DNA of 7,699 nucleotides from an uncultured bacterium (GTDB taxonomy: Bacteria > Desulfobacterota > Binatia > HRBIN30), in the NCBI GenBank assembly GCA_937975525.1, contig CALJUJ010000118.1, forward strand, positions 1 through 7,699, read 5' to 3'. The notes below the pieces were generated by a model. The model saw only the letters and a list, made by a program, of their open reading frames with translations. It did not search any database and was not told the DNA's origin. The translations under genes were made by a program, and so were the position numbers. Positions 1 to 4,796 of the stretch are shown one piece after another (position 1 is the first letter of the stretch; the number at the start of each line of letters is the position of its first letter).

Positions 1-1
1 A

Positions 2-50
2 ACTGGCCGGTTTTGAAGCGTTCCTCACTGGCCGGTTTTGACCGTTCCCC
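2..50. repeat. Two tandem 25-base repeats, possible IS21-type terminus
   Basis: The 15-base core ACTGGCCGGTTTTGA occurs at 2-16 and again at 27-41. The 9-10 bases after each core are also similar (AGCGTTCCTC and CCGTTCCCC), giving a period of 25 bases. IS21-family elements are known to carry several short tandem repeats of this general form (TGGCC, a T run, then a C-containing tail) as transposase binding sites at their ends. If this is such an end, the element lies to the left of the window and 51 onwards is its target. No transposase gene and no terminal CA dinucleotide with target duplication can be seen, so the assignment to IS21 is inference; the repeat itself is plain. Confidence 0.4.
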
Positions 51-111
51 GAGGGTGGCGCCGCCACGAATGGTGGCAAACAGTCGAAACCCGAACCGAA
101 GGAGTCTTTCG

Positions 112-378
112 ATGCTCAAGCTCGTTGCTCTGGCGATCTTCGCCCTGCTCTATGCTGCCCCGGCATCCGACGTCAGCACCCGCACGGCATCGCTGCCGGT
201 CTTGGCTGCGCCGGACGGGGATGATGACACCGCGAATCTGTGCACTAAATACACGACGTCTGGCAACCTGTATCAGCGGCAGACGCAGTGTGCCTTGCTG
301 CACATGTATTGCCCTGGTTACCCATCGATGGGTGCTTGCATGTTCCTTCTTGGCAACTCCAACTGTCAGTGCCAGTAG
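112..378 (+). CDS. Small secreted six-cysteine protein (88 aa)
   Basis: I do not recognise a family. The start is set by a good Shine-Dalgarno sequence, AAGGAG at 99-104, seven bases before the ATG at 112; the same frame is open from 13, but that longer reading runs through the tandem repeat and is unlikely. Residues 3-16 are a hydrophobic stretch followed by Ala-Pro-Ala-Ser, a plausible signal peptide. The mature part contains an acidic patch (DGDDD, 35-39) and six cysteines at 44, 60, 67, 76, 85 and 87, enough for three disulfides, which fits an exported protein stabilised outside the cytoplasm. It lies 24 bases before the larger membrane-anchored gene in the same orientation and frame, so the two may be co-transcribed. 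Function is unknown; a small secreted effector, adhesin or structural peptide are all possible. Confidence 0.65.
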   Translation: MLKLVALAIFALLYAAPASDVSTRTASLPVLAAPDGDDDTANLCTKYTTSGNLYQRQTQCALLHMYCPGYPSMGACMFLLGNSNCQCQ

Positions 379-396
379 TCGGCGTCGCCGCTGACT
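377..396 (+). other. Stem-loop at the stop codon of the small secreted gene
   Basis: AGTCGGCG (377-384) pairs with CGCTGACT (389-396) as an 8-bp stem with one G-U pair and a TCGC loop. It overlaps the TAG stop of the upstream gene and ends 6 bases before the GTG at 403. No T run follows, so it is not a classical intrinsic terminator. It could lower expression of the downstream gene or protect the end of a processed message, or it could be chance in GC-rich DNA. Confidence 0.3.
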
Positions 397-402
397 CCTG
401 AC

Positions 403-2325
403 GTGCTTCGGTACGCGTCGTCGAAGCTCATCCCCCCCTCGCGCGCATCGCAAATGGGAAGACTCGCTGGCATCGCAGCACTCGTCGTAGCGGCAACTAT
501 CGTCGTACTCGCGTTCTGGGGCGGGGACGCAGAGGCTCCAGACGCCGGCGCCAAGGCGGTGCTTCCTGCGACCGGCCCTGCAAAACAGGCATCGGCTCAC
601 GAGCCAGCCGCAGAACCAGCCGCTTCCCGCTTGTCTACCCAGCGGCTACGGTTCGTTACCGAAACCGCGCGCCCCGAGGGCGCTGCGGCGCGTAGGTTGG
701 CTGGCCACTTGGTTGGACCATCCGGCCGCGGAATACCCGGCGGAATCATCACGATACTGCACCCTGATCGGCACAAGGACCCGTCGGCCTTCGAAGTTGT
801 GACGGATAACCGTGGTGCGTTCGTCATCGATATAAAGACAGAGTGGCTTCCGTCTGGGCACGCATATGTGCAGGCGAGCGGGCGCGCCTCCGGACTCTTC
901 GAGGGATTCGTTCCAGTAAGAGACGACGTAACCATACTTACGGACATCGACGAAGACTCTGACGCTTGGTTGCTGCAAGGGTTTGTTGGCTTACCTGCGC
1001 CGGAACCTCAGTGGGTTGTCAACGTCCTTTCCCGCCCAGACGGCGCCCAGCCGGATATAATCGCGAGCTCAATGTTTGAGAACCCGTATTCGGGCAAGCA
1101 AAGCGAGGTTCGGCTTCGGTTTGTCGATCGATCTCGCCTCGCTTGGGAGGGGCCTGTTTGGTTATCAGTATGTCGTCCGGGGCGGCAGGCTCTTGTTGCC
1201 TCCCGTCATTTTGGCTCGATGGCTCATTTGCGACAGGGTCTCGGCGAAGGCATTTGGCTGGAATCTGTGGCTTCGACCCTTCGCGTGCCACGAATCGAAG
1301 CGGAGTGGCCCATTACAGTGGCTCTTTTGGACGTTGAGTATGCGTTCGGATACTATCCTGCGACGGGTGGTGAAAGCGAATGGAAAATTCGCGCTTCTCC
1401 TGGCACCTATCGTTTGCGGGCTACTACTGCAAGCAACATCATAGCAGAGGCGCACATTGACGTCTCCACGTCAGACGAGGAAGTAGCGGTTGAGGGTTGG
1501 GGCAGTATTCATCCTGGGAGCTGCAGCATGCAGGTGATCATCGAAGGCGAATGGTCTGGGCGCACTAGCCATGCGCGAGTCGACGTGAATCGGCTAGACC
1601 CCTCGACAGGGATCGCCTGGCCCTACCCTGTGCAAAGTCAGGCAACCACGCAGGGTGTTGTTCTTCGCGGTCTTCATCCCGGTGCTTACCAAATCCAACT
1701 TTTTGCCCAAAAGGGCCGATATGCCTCACGCATTCGTAAGATAGAAGTTCCAATCGAAGAACCCGTCTATGTGCAAGTAGAAGAAGTTGGACAGATTGTG
1801 TGCAGTATTCGGGACGAATGGTCACTTGGGCCAACAGGCACCATGAATAGCAGGTTGGCGTGGCGATCCGACGTGTCGGGTTCGTGGAATGTCGTGCAAC
1901 GGTCTCCGATCTCAAGCGAGGGACTCGTCGTGCCGAATGTGCCTCTGGGCCAAACCGTGGAAGTCGTTGCAGGTGGATCTTCGGCGGGTGGACTGGCCTG
2001 GATTGCAAGTGGTCGTTGCCCTGTCGACAATTCGATTGTCTTTCTGTCGATGGAGGTCGAGGTCGGTGCCGATCTTGTTGGGCACGTCCGAACTCAGGAT
2101 GGTCGCGCGGGAATGGGATTTAGCGTGACGATCGAGGGTGTGGACCTTGGCCCGGTTTCCCGGGCCGATGTTTCGGCCTCGGGTGAGTTTCGCCTGCGAA
2201 TACCAGTGGTGCTCTCGCCTCTACCGAGGCTGGTCGTATCGAACGCAGCGGGAAACGTGGTGCTTTTTAGGCCGCTGCAAGAAGAGGATCTCGGGACTCC
2301 AATAATGGTTGTGTTACCCCAGTAG
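403..2325 (+). CDS. Membrane-anchored protein with carboxypeptidase-regulatory-like domains (640 aa)
   Basis: One N-terminal hydrophobic helix (about residues 21-39) is followed by an Ala/Pro-rich linker (40-75) and a long beta-rich region, so the bulk should lie outside the cytoplasmic membrane. Residues about 98-170 read as a carboxypeptidase-regulatory-like (prealbumin-like) beta sandwich: G-x-V-x-x-x-x-G-x-G-I-P-G-G, then a T-D-N-R-G-A-F-V turn and a S-G-H-A-Y-V strand. A similar L-x-G-L-H-P-G-A-Y-Q-I element lies near 422-435, and the last 85 residues contain a further D-L-V-G-H-V ... A-S-G-E-F-R-L module. No catalytic motif is visible. Such folds usually act in binding or as structural repeats of surface proteins. 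The start is uncertain: GTG at 403 or ATG at 454; neither has a clear ribosome site, and the ATG would put the helix right at the N-terminus. A 60-base sample at 1081-1140 is about 57% G+C, well below the right half, suggesting foreign origin. Confidence 0.75.
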   Translation: MLRYASSKLIPPSRASQMGRLAGIAALVVAATIVVLAFWGGDAEAPDAGAKAVLPATGPAKQASAHEPAAEPAASRLSTQRLRFVTETARPEGAAARRLAGHLVGPSGRGIPGGIITILHPDRHKDPSAFEVVTDNRGAFVIDIKTEWLPSGHAYVQASGRASGLFEGFVPVRDDVTILTDIDEDSDAWLLQGFVGLPAPEPQWVVNVLSRPDGAQPDIIASSMFENPYSGKQSEVRLRFVDRSRLAWEGPVWLSVCRPGRQALVASRHFGSMAHLRQGLGEGIWLESVASTLRVPRIEAEWPITVALLDVEYAFGYYPATGGESEWKIRASPGTYRLRATTASNIIAEAHIDVSTSDEEVAVEGWGSIHPGSCSMQVIIEGEWSGRTSHARVDVNRLDPSTGIAWPYPVQSQATTQGVVLRGLHPGAYQIQLFAQKGRYASRIRKIEVPIEEPVYVQVEEVGQIVCSIRDEWSLGPTGTMNSRLAWRSDVSGSWNVVQRSPISSEGLVVPNVPLGQTVEVVAGGSSAGGLAWIASGRCPVDNSIVFLSMEVEVGADLVGHVRTQDGRAGMGFSVTIEGVDLGPVSRADVSASGEFRLRIPVVLSPLPRLVVSNAAGNVVLFRPLQEEDLGTPIMVVLPQ

Positions 2326-2375
2326 CCTGTGTGCTGCTGCGGAGTCGATGGGTCAGCGCGGTGAAGGTATTGGCT

Positions 2376-2475
2376 GCCCAACTCCACGCAGGAGCAGGCG
2401 GTCCGCGCGATCACGCAACCGCGAGATCAAGCAACACCGCGCGCGGCCCGCGGCTCAGCGTGACAGACGTTGGCC
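2376..2475 (+). repeat. attC: attC-like recombination site 1 (upstream boundary of the TPR cassette)
   Basis: R'' GCCCAAC (2376-2382) fits the RYYYAAC consensus and faces R' GTTGGCC (2469-2475). Between them the arms pair as CACGC (2385-2389)/GCGTG (2458-2462), GAGC (2392-2395)/GCTC (2453-2456), and an 11-base block (2398-2408)/(2441-2451) with one mismatch. The left arm has AG where the right arm has a single base at both junctions, the asymmetry expected of extrahelical bases that choose the recombined strand. The spacer before R' is ACAGAC. The recombination point would lie between 2469 and 2470. The site starts 51 bases after the stop of the 640-residue gene, so it may close the cassette that carried it, or may be the remaining end of a lost cassette. 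R' departs from strict GTTRRRY at one base. Confidence 0.68.
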
Positions 2476-3003
2476 AGACATGACCCCTGCCCGCAGCCCC
2501 GGCGACATTGTGTCCGCACTGCAGGCGCGGCGGCGGTCCCGTCCAAGTGGCTGGACGACGCAGGAGGATCTCCACGACATCGACCGTGCGCTCGCCGAGC
2601 ACCCAGCATCCGCAGAGCTATGGATGCTGCGCGGAGACTTCATCCTCCTTTGCGACGACGCAGACGACACAACGCCTCTCGAGGAAGCTCTTCGCAGCTA
2701 CAAGACTGCGGCAGACCTGGCGCCAACGCGACCGGAGCCGCAGCTCGAGATCGGCCACTACATGGACTCGGTTGCGGATGATCCAGCCGGAGCGATCCCG
2801 TTCTTCGAGAGGGCAATCGCGCTCGGTGGAGGGCAGGAGGCGCGCGACGCACTCCAGGCCGCCAAGCAGCAGCTGGGGGATTGACCGCACGAGTGGCTGC
2901 GCGATGCTGGCCAACTCGCCGCAGGAGCCGGCGAGCCGCATGATCGACACAACCGCGGGAGCTGAAGCCCTCGCACGCGGCTCGCAGCTCAGGGGCACAG
3001 ACG
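2470..3003 (+). mobile_element. Integron-type gene cassette carrying a TPR gene (534 bases)
   Basis: The unit runs from the cleavage point after G2469 to G3003 and holds one gene with the same orientation as its trailing attC. Its ATG lies ten bases from the left boundary and its stop 24 bases before attC, the compact layout usual for integron cassettes. The decisive detail is internal: on circularisation the attC would join G3003 to TTGGCC at 2470-2475, giving R' GTTGGCC, which is perfectly complementary to this cassette's own R'' GGCCAAC (2909-2915), whereas the following sequence GTTGGAC is not. That is what a cassette inserted by an integron integrase should show. No integrase gene or attI is seen in the window. 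Confidence 0.66.
2480..2884 (+). CDS. Small TPR-repeat protein, cassette-borne (134 aa)
   Basis: Two tetratricopeptide-like helical pairs are visible. Residues 45-82 contain A-E-L-W-M-L-R-G-D followed by a helix ending A-A-D-L-A-P. Residues 85-118 contain the E-P-Q-L-E-I-G-H-Y helix and the canonical D-P-A-G-A-I-P-F-F-E-R-A-I-A-L signature. The first 30 residues are basic and the C-terminus (119-131) is another amphipathic helix. There is no signal peptide or membrane segment, so a cytoplasmic protein-protein interaction role is likely; the partner is unknown. The ATG at 2480 was chosen because it sits just inside the cassette boundary and the homologous-looking part begins soon after; longer readings from 2309 run through attC site 1. 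No Shine-Dalgarno sequence is evident and no promoter is seen, as is common for cassettes read from upstream. An adaptor, or a gene of unknown accessory function, fits best. Confidence 0.72.
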   Translation: MTPARSPGDIVSALQARRRSRPSGWTTQEDLHDIDRALAEHPASAELWMLRGDFILLCDDADDTTPLEEALRSYKTAADLAPTRPEPQLEIGHYMDSVADDPAGAIPFFERAIALGGGQEARDALQAAKQQLGD

Positions 3004-3009
3004 TTGGAC
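2909..3009 (+). repeat. attC: attC-like recombination site 2 (trailing attC of the TPR cassette)
   Basis: R'' GGCCAAC (2909-2915) and R' GTTGGAC (3003-3009, an exact GTTRRRY match) enclose paired arms: GCCGC (2918-2922)/GGGGC (2992-2996) with one mismatch, GAGC (2925-2928)/GCTC (2987-2990), and a perfect 9-bp stem GCGAGCCGC (2931-2939)/GCGGCTCGC (2977-2985). The left arm has two bases (AG, CG) where the right arm has one (A, A), the same asymmetry as in site 1. The two sites are about 70-80% alike and share CCAACTC, GCAGGAGC, CAACCGCG and CAGACGTTGG. In the outer arm one site has CACGC/GCGTG and the other GCCGC/GGGGC, so two of the paired positions changed together. The central loop is 37 bases. 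Related attC sites within one array are typical of sedentary chromosomal integrons. Confidence 0.72.
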
Positions 3010-3093
3010 GGACGCGCCCGGCCGGGATGTCGAGACAGCCAGTTCTTGCCCGAGTTCCAGAGCGCTGCCCCTGCTGTGGGGAGGCGGTCGTTC

Positions 3094-3237
3094 ATGGGCC
3101 ATTTCCTCTTCGTCATCTTGTTCCTGATCATCTGTGCCCAGGGGTGGCGCCTGGAGCGGCTCTCAAGGCGAGTCGCGCTGCTTGAGAGGGCCAGCAGCAC
3201 CAGCAATGGCACTGCTGTCTCGGATGCGCGATCATGA
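3094..3237 (+). CDS. Small single-helix membrane protein (47 aa)
   Basis: The ATG at 3094 is preceded by a purine-rich GGGGAGG (3078-3084) with nine bases between, the clearest ribosome site in this part of the window. Residues 3-16 (FLFVILFLIICA and flanks) form a short hydrophobic helix; residues 18-33 (RLERLSRRVALLERA) form a charged amphipathic helix with leucines at heptad-like spacing, and a Ser/Thr-rich tail ends the protein. This is the layout of small membrane-anchored helical proteins that bind a partner or each other; no family is recognised. The gene lies 84 bases inside the DNA that follows attC site 2, so it could be the next cassette's gene, but no third attC follows it. Its TGA overlaps an ATG at 3234 (ATGA) in frame with the VOC gene; that start gives an unusual 47-residue extension and I did not adopt it. 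A competing 52-codon frame (3027-3185) with a CPCCG motif overlaps it. Confidence 0.5.
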   Translation: MGHFLFVILFLIICAQGWRLERLSRRVALLERASSTSNGTAVSDARS

Positions 3238-3308
3238 GCACCAGCCGACTGGATGGCCTCGTTGGCTCCGTCGGACGCGCGGTGTCGTCGACGGACCAGG
3301 CAGAACGC

Positions 3309-3334
3309 CCGCGAGGGCCCGGATGCCCTTGCGG
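3309..3334 (+). other. Stem-loop before the VOC gene
   Basis: CCGCGAGGGC (3309-3318) pairs with GCCCTTGCGG (3325-3334) through ten base pairs including one G-U, with a six-base CCGGAT loop. It ends 40 bases before the ATG at 3375. A strong hairpin here is easier to explain as untranslated leader or a terminator of upstream transcription than as coding sequence, which supports the shorter VOC start. There is no T run. It was tested as a third attC and did not fit. Confidence 0.3.
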
Positions 3335-3374
3335 CGGCTTGTGGCCCGCGACGCAACCGATCAAGCTCGCGCGC

Positions 3375-3794
3375 ATGCGCGTGCTGACGAACCACCATGT
3401 CCTCGCCGTGCCCGACCTCGAGCGCTCGCGACGCTGGTACGAACGTGTGCTCGGCTGCCGTGCCGACGACGTCGATCCGGGCAACTGGGTCTTCATGCAT
3501 CGAGACGCGGTCGTGTTCCTGCTCGGCCGCTGCCCCGATGCGATCGCCGTCCCCGAGCTCGGTGACCACCAGTATTTCGCCTACCTCGTCGTCGACGACG
3601 TCGACGCGTTCCATGCGCGCGCCGTCGATGGGATCGCCGACGCCGGCGGCGAGGTGCTCGGCGCGCCGCAGGACCGGCCCTGGGGGATGCGCGAGTTCGC
3701 GCTGCGCACGGTCGACGGCCACCGACTGATGGTCGCGACCAACATCGGGCGGCCGAACCGGGCTTGGCCGGGGCCGGACGGCTCCATCGGTTGA
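3375..3794 (+). CDS. VOC/glyoxalase-bleomycin-resistance fold protein (139 aa)
   Basis: The protein shows the two beta-alpha-beta-beta-beta halves of the vicinal-oxygen-chelate fold. The N-terminal half opens with N-H-H-V-L-A-V-P-D-L-E-R-S-R-R-W-Y-E-R-V-L-G (6-27), where His8 is at the usual first metal-ligand position. The second half begins near H65-Q-Y-F-A-Y-L-V-V-D-D-V and contains P-W-G-M-R-E-F-A-L-R (102-111) and the D-G-H-R-L turn (114-118). The normal last ligand, Glu in D-G-N-x-I-E, is replaced by Met119, so a metal-dependent lyase or dioxygenase reaction is doubtful; binding or sequestration of a small ligand, as in bleomycin-resistance proteins, is possible. The 139-residue length is normal for single-domain members. 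The frame is open to an ATG at 3234, but the added residues are Pro/Gly/Arg-rich and lack fold features. No strong ribosome site precedes 3375. Confidence 0.82.
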   Translation: MRVLTNHHVLAVPDLERSRRWYERVLGCRADDVDPGNWVFMHRDAVVFLLGRCPDAIAVPELGDHQYFAYLVVDDVDAFHARAVDGIADAGGEVLGAPQDRPWGMREFALRTVDGHRLMVATNIGRPNRAWPGPDGSIG

Positions 3795-3849
3795 ACCTCC
3801 TCGCGGTGCCGACCCGCGCGCTGGCGACGACCCCGACGACCGGCCCTGC

Positions 3850-4035
3850 CCCGGGATCGTTGGGATCGCCCTTCTAGGCATGACCAAGATCGCGGCCGCC
3901 GAGGACCTGTCCGCCGCCCTCGAGGCCGGCTGGAGCGGCCATGCGATCGCTCGACGGCTGAGTCTGGCGGACGTGGCCGAGGCCCATGACCTCGTCGAGA
4001 GCGGCAGAGCCGGTGGGCGATGCGTGCTCGACCTC
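3850..4035 (+). pseudogene. C-terminal remnant of a zinc-type/quinone oxidoreductase (MDR family)
   Basis: In frame with an ATG at 3880, the translation contains A-L-E-A-G-W-S-G-H-A-I-A-R-R-L-S-L-A-D-V-A-E-A-H-D-L-V-E-S-G-R-A-G-G-R-C-V-L-D-L. This is the characteristic end of medium-chain dehydrogenases/quinone reductases, where L-x-x-x-x-x-A-H-x-x-x-E-S-G precedes a G-K/R-x-V-L strand. The same frame is open upstream of the ATG with a fitting G-I-V-G-I-A-L-L segment, as if homology continued, but the catalytic domain, the NAD(P)-binding G-x-G-x-x-G and any zinc ligands are absent; upstream is the VOC gene. Past 4035 the frame runs on to a stop at 4212 as low-complexity Ala/Arg/Pro sequence. 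I read it as the leftover of a gene lost by deletion. Boundaries are approximate; a short expressed 110-residue protein starting at 3880 cannot be excluded. Confidence 0.55.
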
Positions 4036-4161
4036 TCGATGCGAAGAGATCCTCGCCCGATGGGCGCCGTCGGCCGGTTCGCCGCGGCGACCCCGTGGCA
4101 GGTGGGTGCGGCCGGCGACGCCTCTGCATCGCCCGAGGGCGCGAAGCAGCACGCGATCGCG

Positions 4162-4184
4162 CGCGCTCCTCGGCCAGGAGCGCG
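4162..4184 (-). terminator. Stem-loop just downstream of the IF-1 gene
   Basis: CGCGCTCCT (4162-4170) and AGGAGCGCG (4176-4184) form a perfect 9-bp stem with a five-base loop, beginning nine bases past the IF-1 stop codon on the minus strand. No T run follows in that direction, so it is a candidate non-canonical terminator or 3' end stabiliser, inferred from position and stem strength. Confidence 0.45.
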
Positions 4185-4192
4185 GCCCGCGG

Positions 4193-4456
4193 CTAGCCGA
4201 GCCGGTAGGTGATGCGGCCGCGCGTCAGATCGTACGGCGACAGCTCGACGCGGACCCGGTCACCCTGCGTGATGCGGATGAGGAACTTGAAGAGACAGCC
4301 GCCGGTCTTGCAGATCGGCTCGTGCTCCGTGTCGTCGACGCGGATGCGGTAACGTCCGGCGCCGAGCGCCTGGATGACCTCGCCCTCGACCTCGATCGCC
4401 TCTTCCTTGGCCGCGCCCGAAGCGCCGCCGCCCGTGCCCTTGCGATACCGGCTCAT
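4193..4456 (-). CDS. infA: Translation initiation factor IF-1, divergent (87 aa)
   Basis: IF-1 is an OB-fold protein that binds the A site of the 30S subunit during initiation. After a 19-residue Gly/Ala-rich N-terminal extension, residues 20-87 align along the whole family: E-V-E-G-E-V (22-27), a Y-R-I-R-V strand (36-40), I-R-I-x-x-G-D-R-V-x-V-E-L (60-72) and the hallmark S-P-Y-D-L-T-R-G-R-I-T-Y-R (73-85). Length is 87 against about 72 in typical members. The start at 4456 was chosen because the added residues of the longer frame (to 4648) are Arg/Pro-rich and non-homologous. Oddly, the conserved A-H-I-S-G-K-M-R of ordinary IF-1 is replaced without any gap by C49-K-T-G-G-C54-L-F, removing the conserved His and Lys-Met-Arg and creating a Cys-x4-Cys pair. 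It stands alone, divergent from the secreted-protein gene at 4894. Given the intact ends it is probably functional, either as the main IF-1 or a second variant. Confidence 0.88.
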   Translation of the reverse strand: MSRYRKGTGGGASGAAKEEAIEVEGEVIQALGAGRYRIRVDDTEHEPICKTGGCLFKFLIRITQGDRVRVELSPYDLTRGRITYRLG

Positions 4457-4595
4457 GGGCGACGGTCCTTGGTTGCGTTGGACGCCGCGCGCGCGGGCGC
4501 GAAGCCCGGGAGCGCGAGGCGCAGCGCGGCGCCCGGCTGGCCGGGCGCGACGCTCGAGGTCGACAGGTCTCTGGGGTGGTGCATTTTGGCCCGCC

Positions 4596-4601
4596 AGTAT
4601 A
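4596..4601 (-). promoter_or_regulatory. Candidate -10 element for the IF-1 gene
   Basis: On the minus strand TATACT matches the sigma-70 -10 consensus at five of six positions and lies in the only A+T-rich patch of this intergenic region. It would start transcripts near 4589, giving a leader of about 130 bases. At 17 bases upstream the hexamer is TCGCCG, a poor -35, so the call is weak. Confidence 0.3.
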
Positions 4602-4796
4602 GGGCATCGCCGCGCATCCGGCGAGGGGGGAACGGCACGTGCCGGCAAGCGGCCTTGCCATCGCCGGGCCCGCCGCCGGCTCGCGCTTCGAACCTAGTTC
4701 CCTCGCGCGTCGCGGTCACCCTGCCGGGGCGCAATCATCGCGCCCCGCCCTCCCGGCTCGGACGTGCGCGCGCGCAGGGCCGACCGCTCCCGCCAG

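Noticed and set aside
38..43. TTGACC as an outward -35 promoter element in the repeat
   Set aside because: No acceptable -10 hexamer lies 15-19 bases downstream (the region is GCCGCCAC-like).
13..111. N-terminal extension of the small secreted gene
   Set aside because: It would translate the tandem repeat and displace the signal peptide; AAGGAG at 99-104 points to the ATG at 112.
376..402. The two first genes as one gene split by a TAG nonsense codon (they share a frame)
   Set aside because: Each product has its own N-terminal hydrophobic export or anchor segment, and the first ends neatly in a Cys-rich domain; two genes are more likely.
25..600. Minus-strand open frame (191 codons) at the left edge
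   Set aside because: Opposite the small secreted gene, which has a good ribosome site and signal peptide; Arg/Cys-rich, with no recognisable feature.
2077..2083. GTTGGGC as the start of the cassette predicted by attC site 1
   Set aside because: It lies inside the coding sequence of the 640-residue gene and has no attC structure before it; a chance match.
3027..3185. 52-codon frame with a CPCCG motif near the start of the DNA after attC site 2
   Set aside because: Only one Cys cluster, no ribosome site, and it overlaps the better-supported small membrane protein. Not excluded, but not supported enough to annotate.
3301..3360. Possible third attC around the 3309-3334 hairpin
   Set aside because: No RYYYAAC/GTTRRRY pair, no similarity to the two real sites and no arm asymmetry.
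3735..3796. ACCAAC ... GTTGAAC pair as an attC
   Set aside because: GTTGAAC fits GTTRRRY, but the left box does not complement it, the arms between do not pair well, and most of it is VOC coding sequence.
2640..3887. Long minus-strand open frame (415 codons)
   Set aside because: Arg/Pro/Ala-rich, with no domain. It lies opposite the TPR gene, attC site 2, the small membrane protein and the VOC gene; open antisense frames are expected in such GC-rich DNA.
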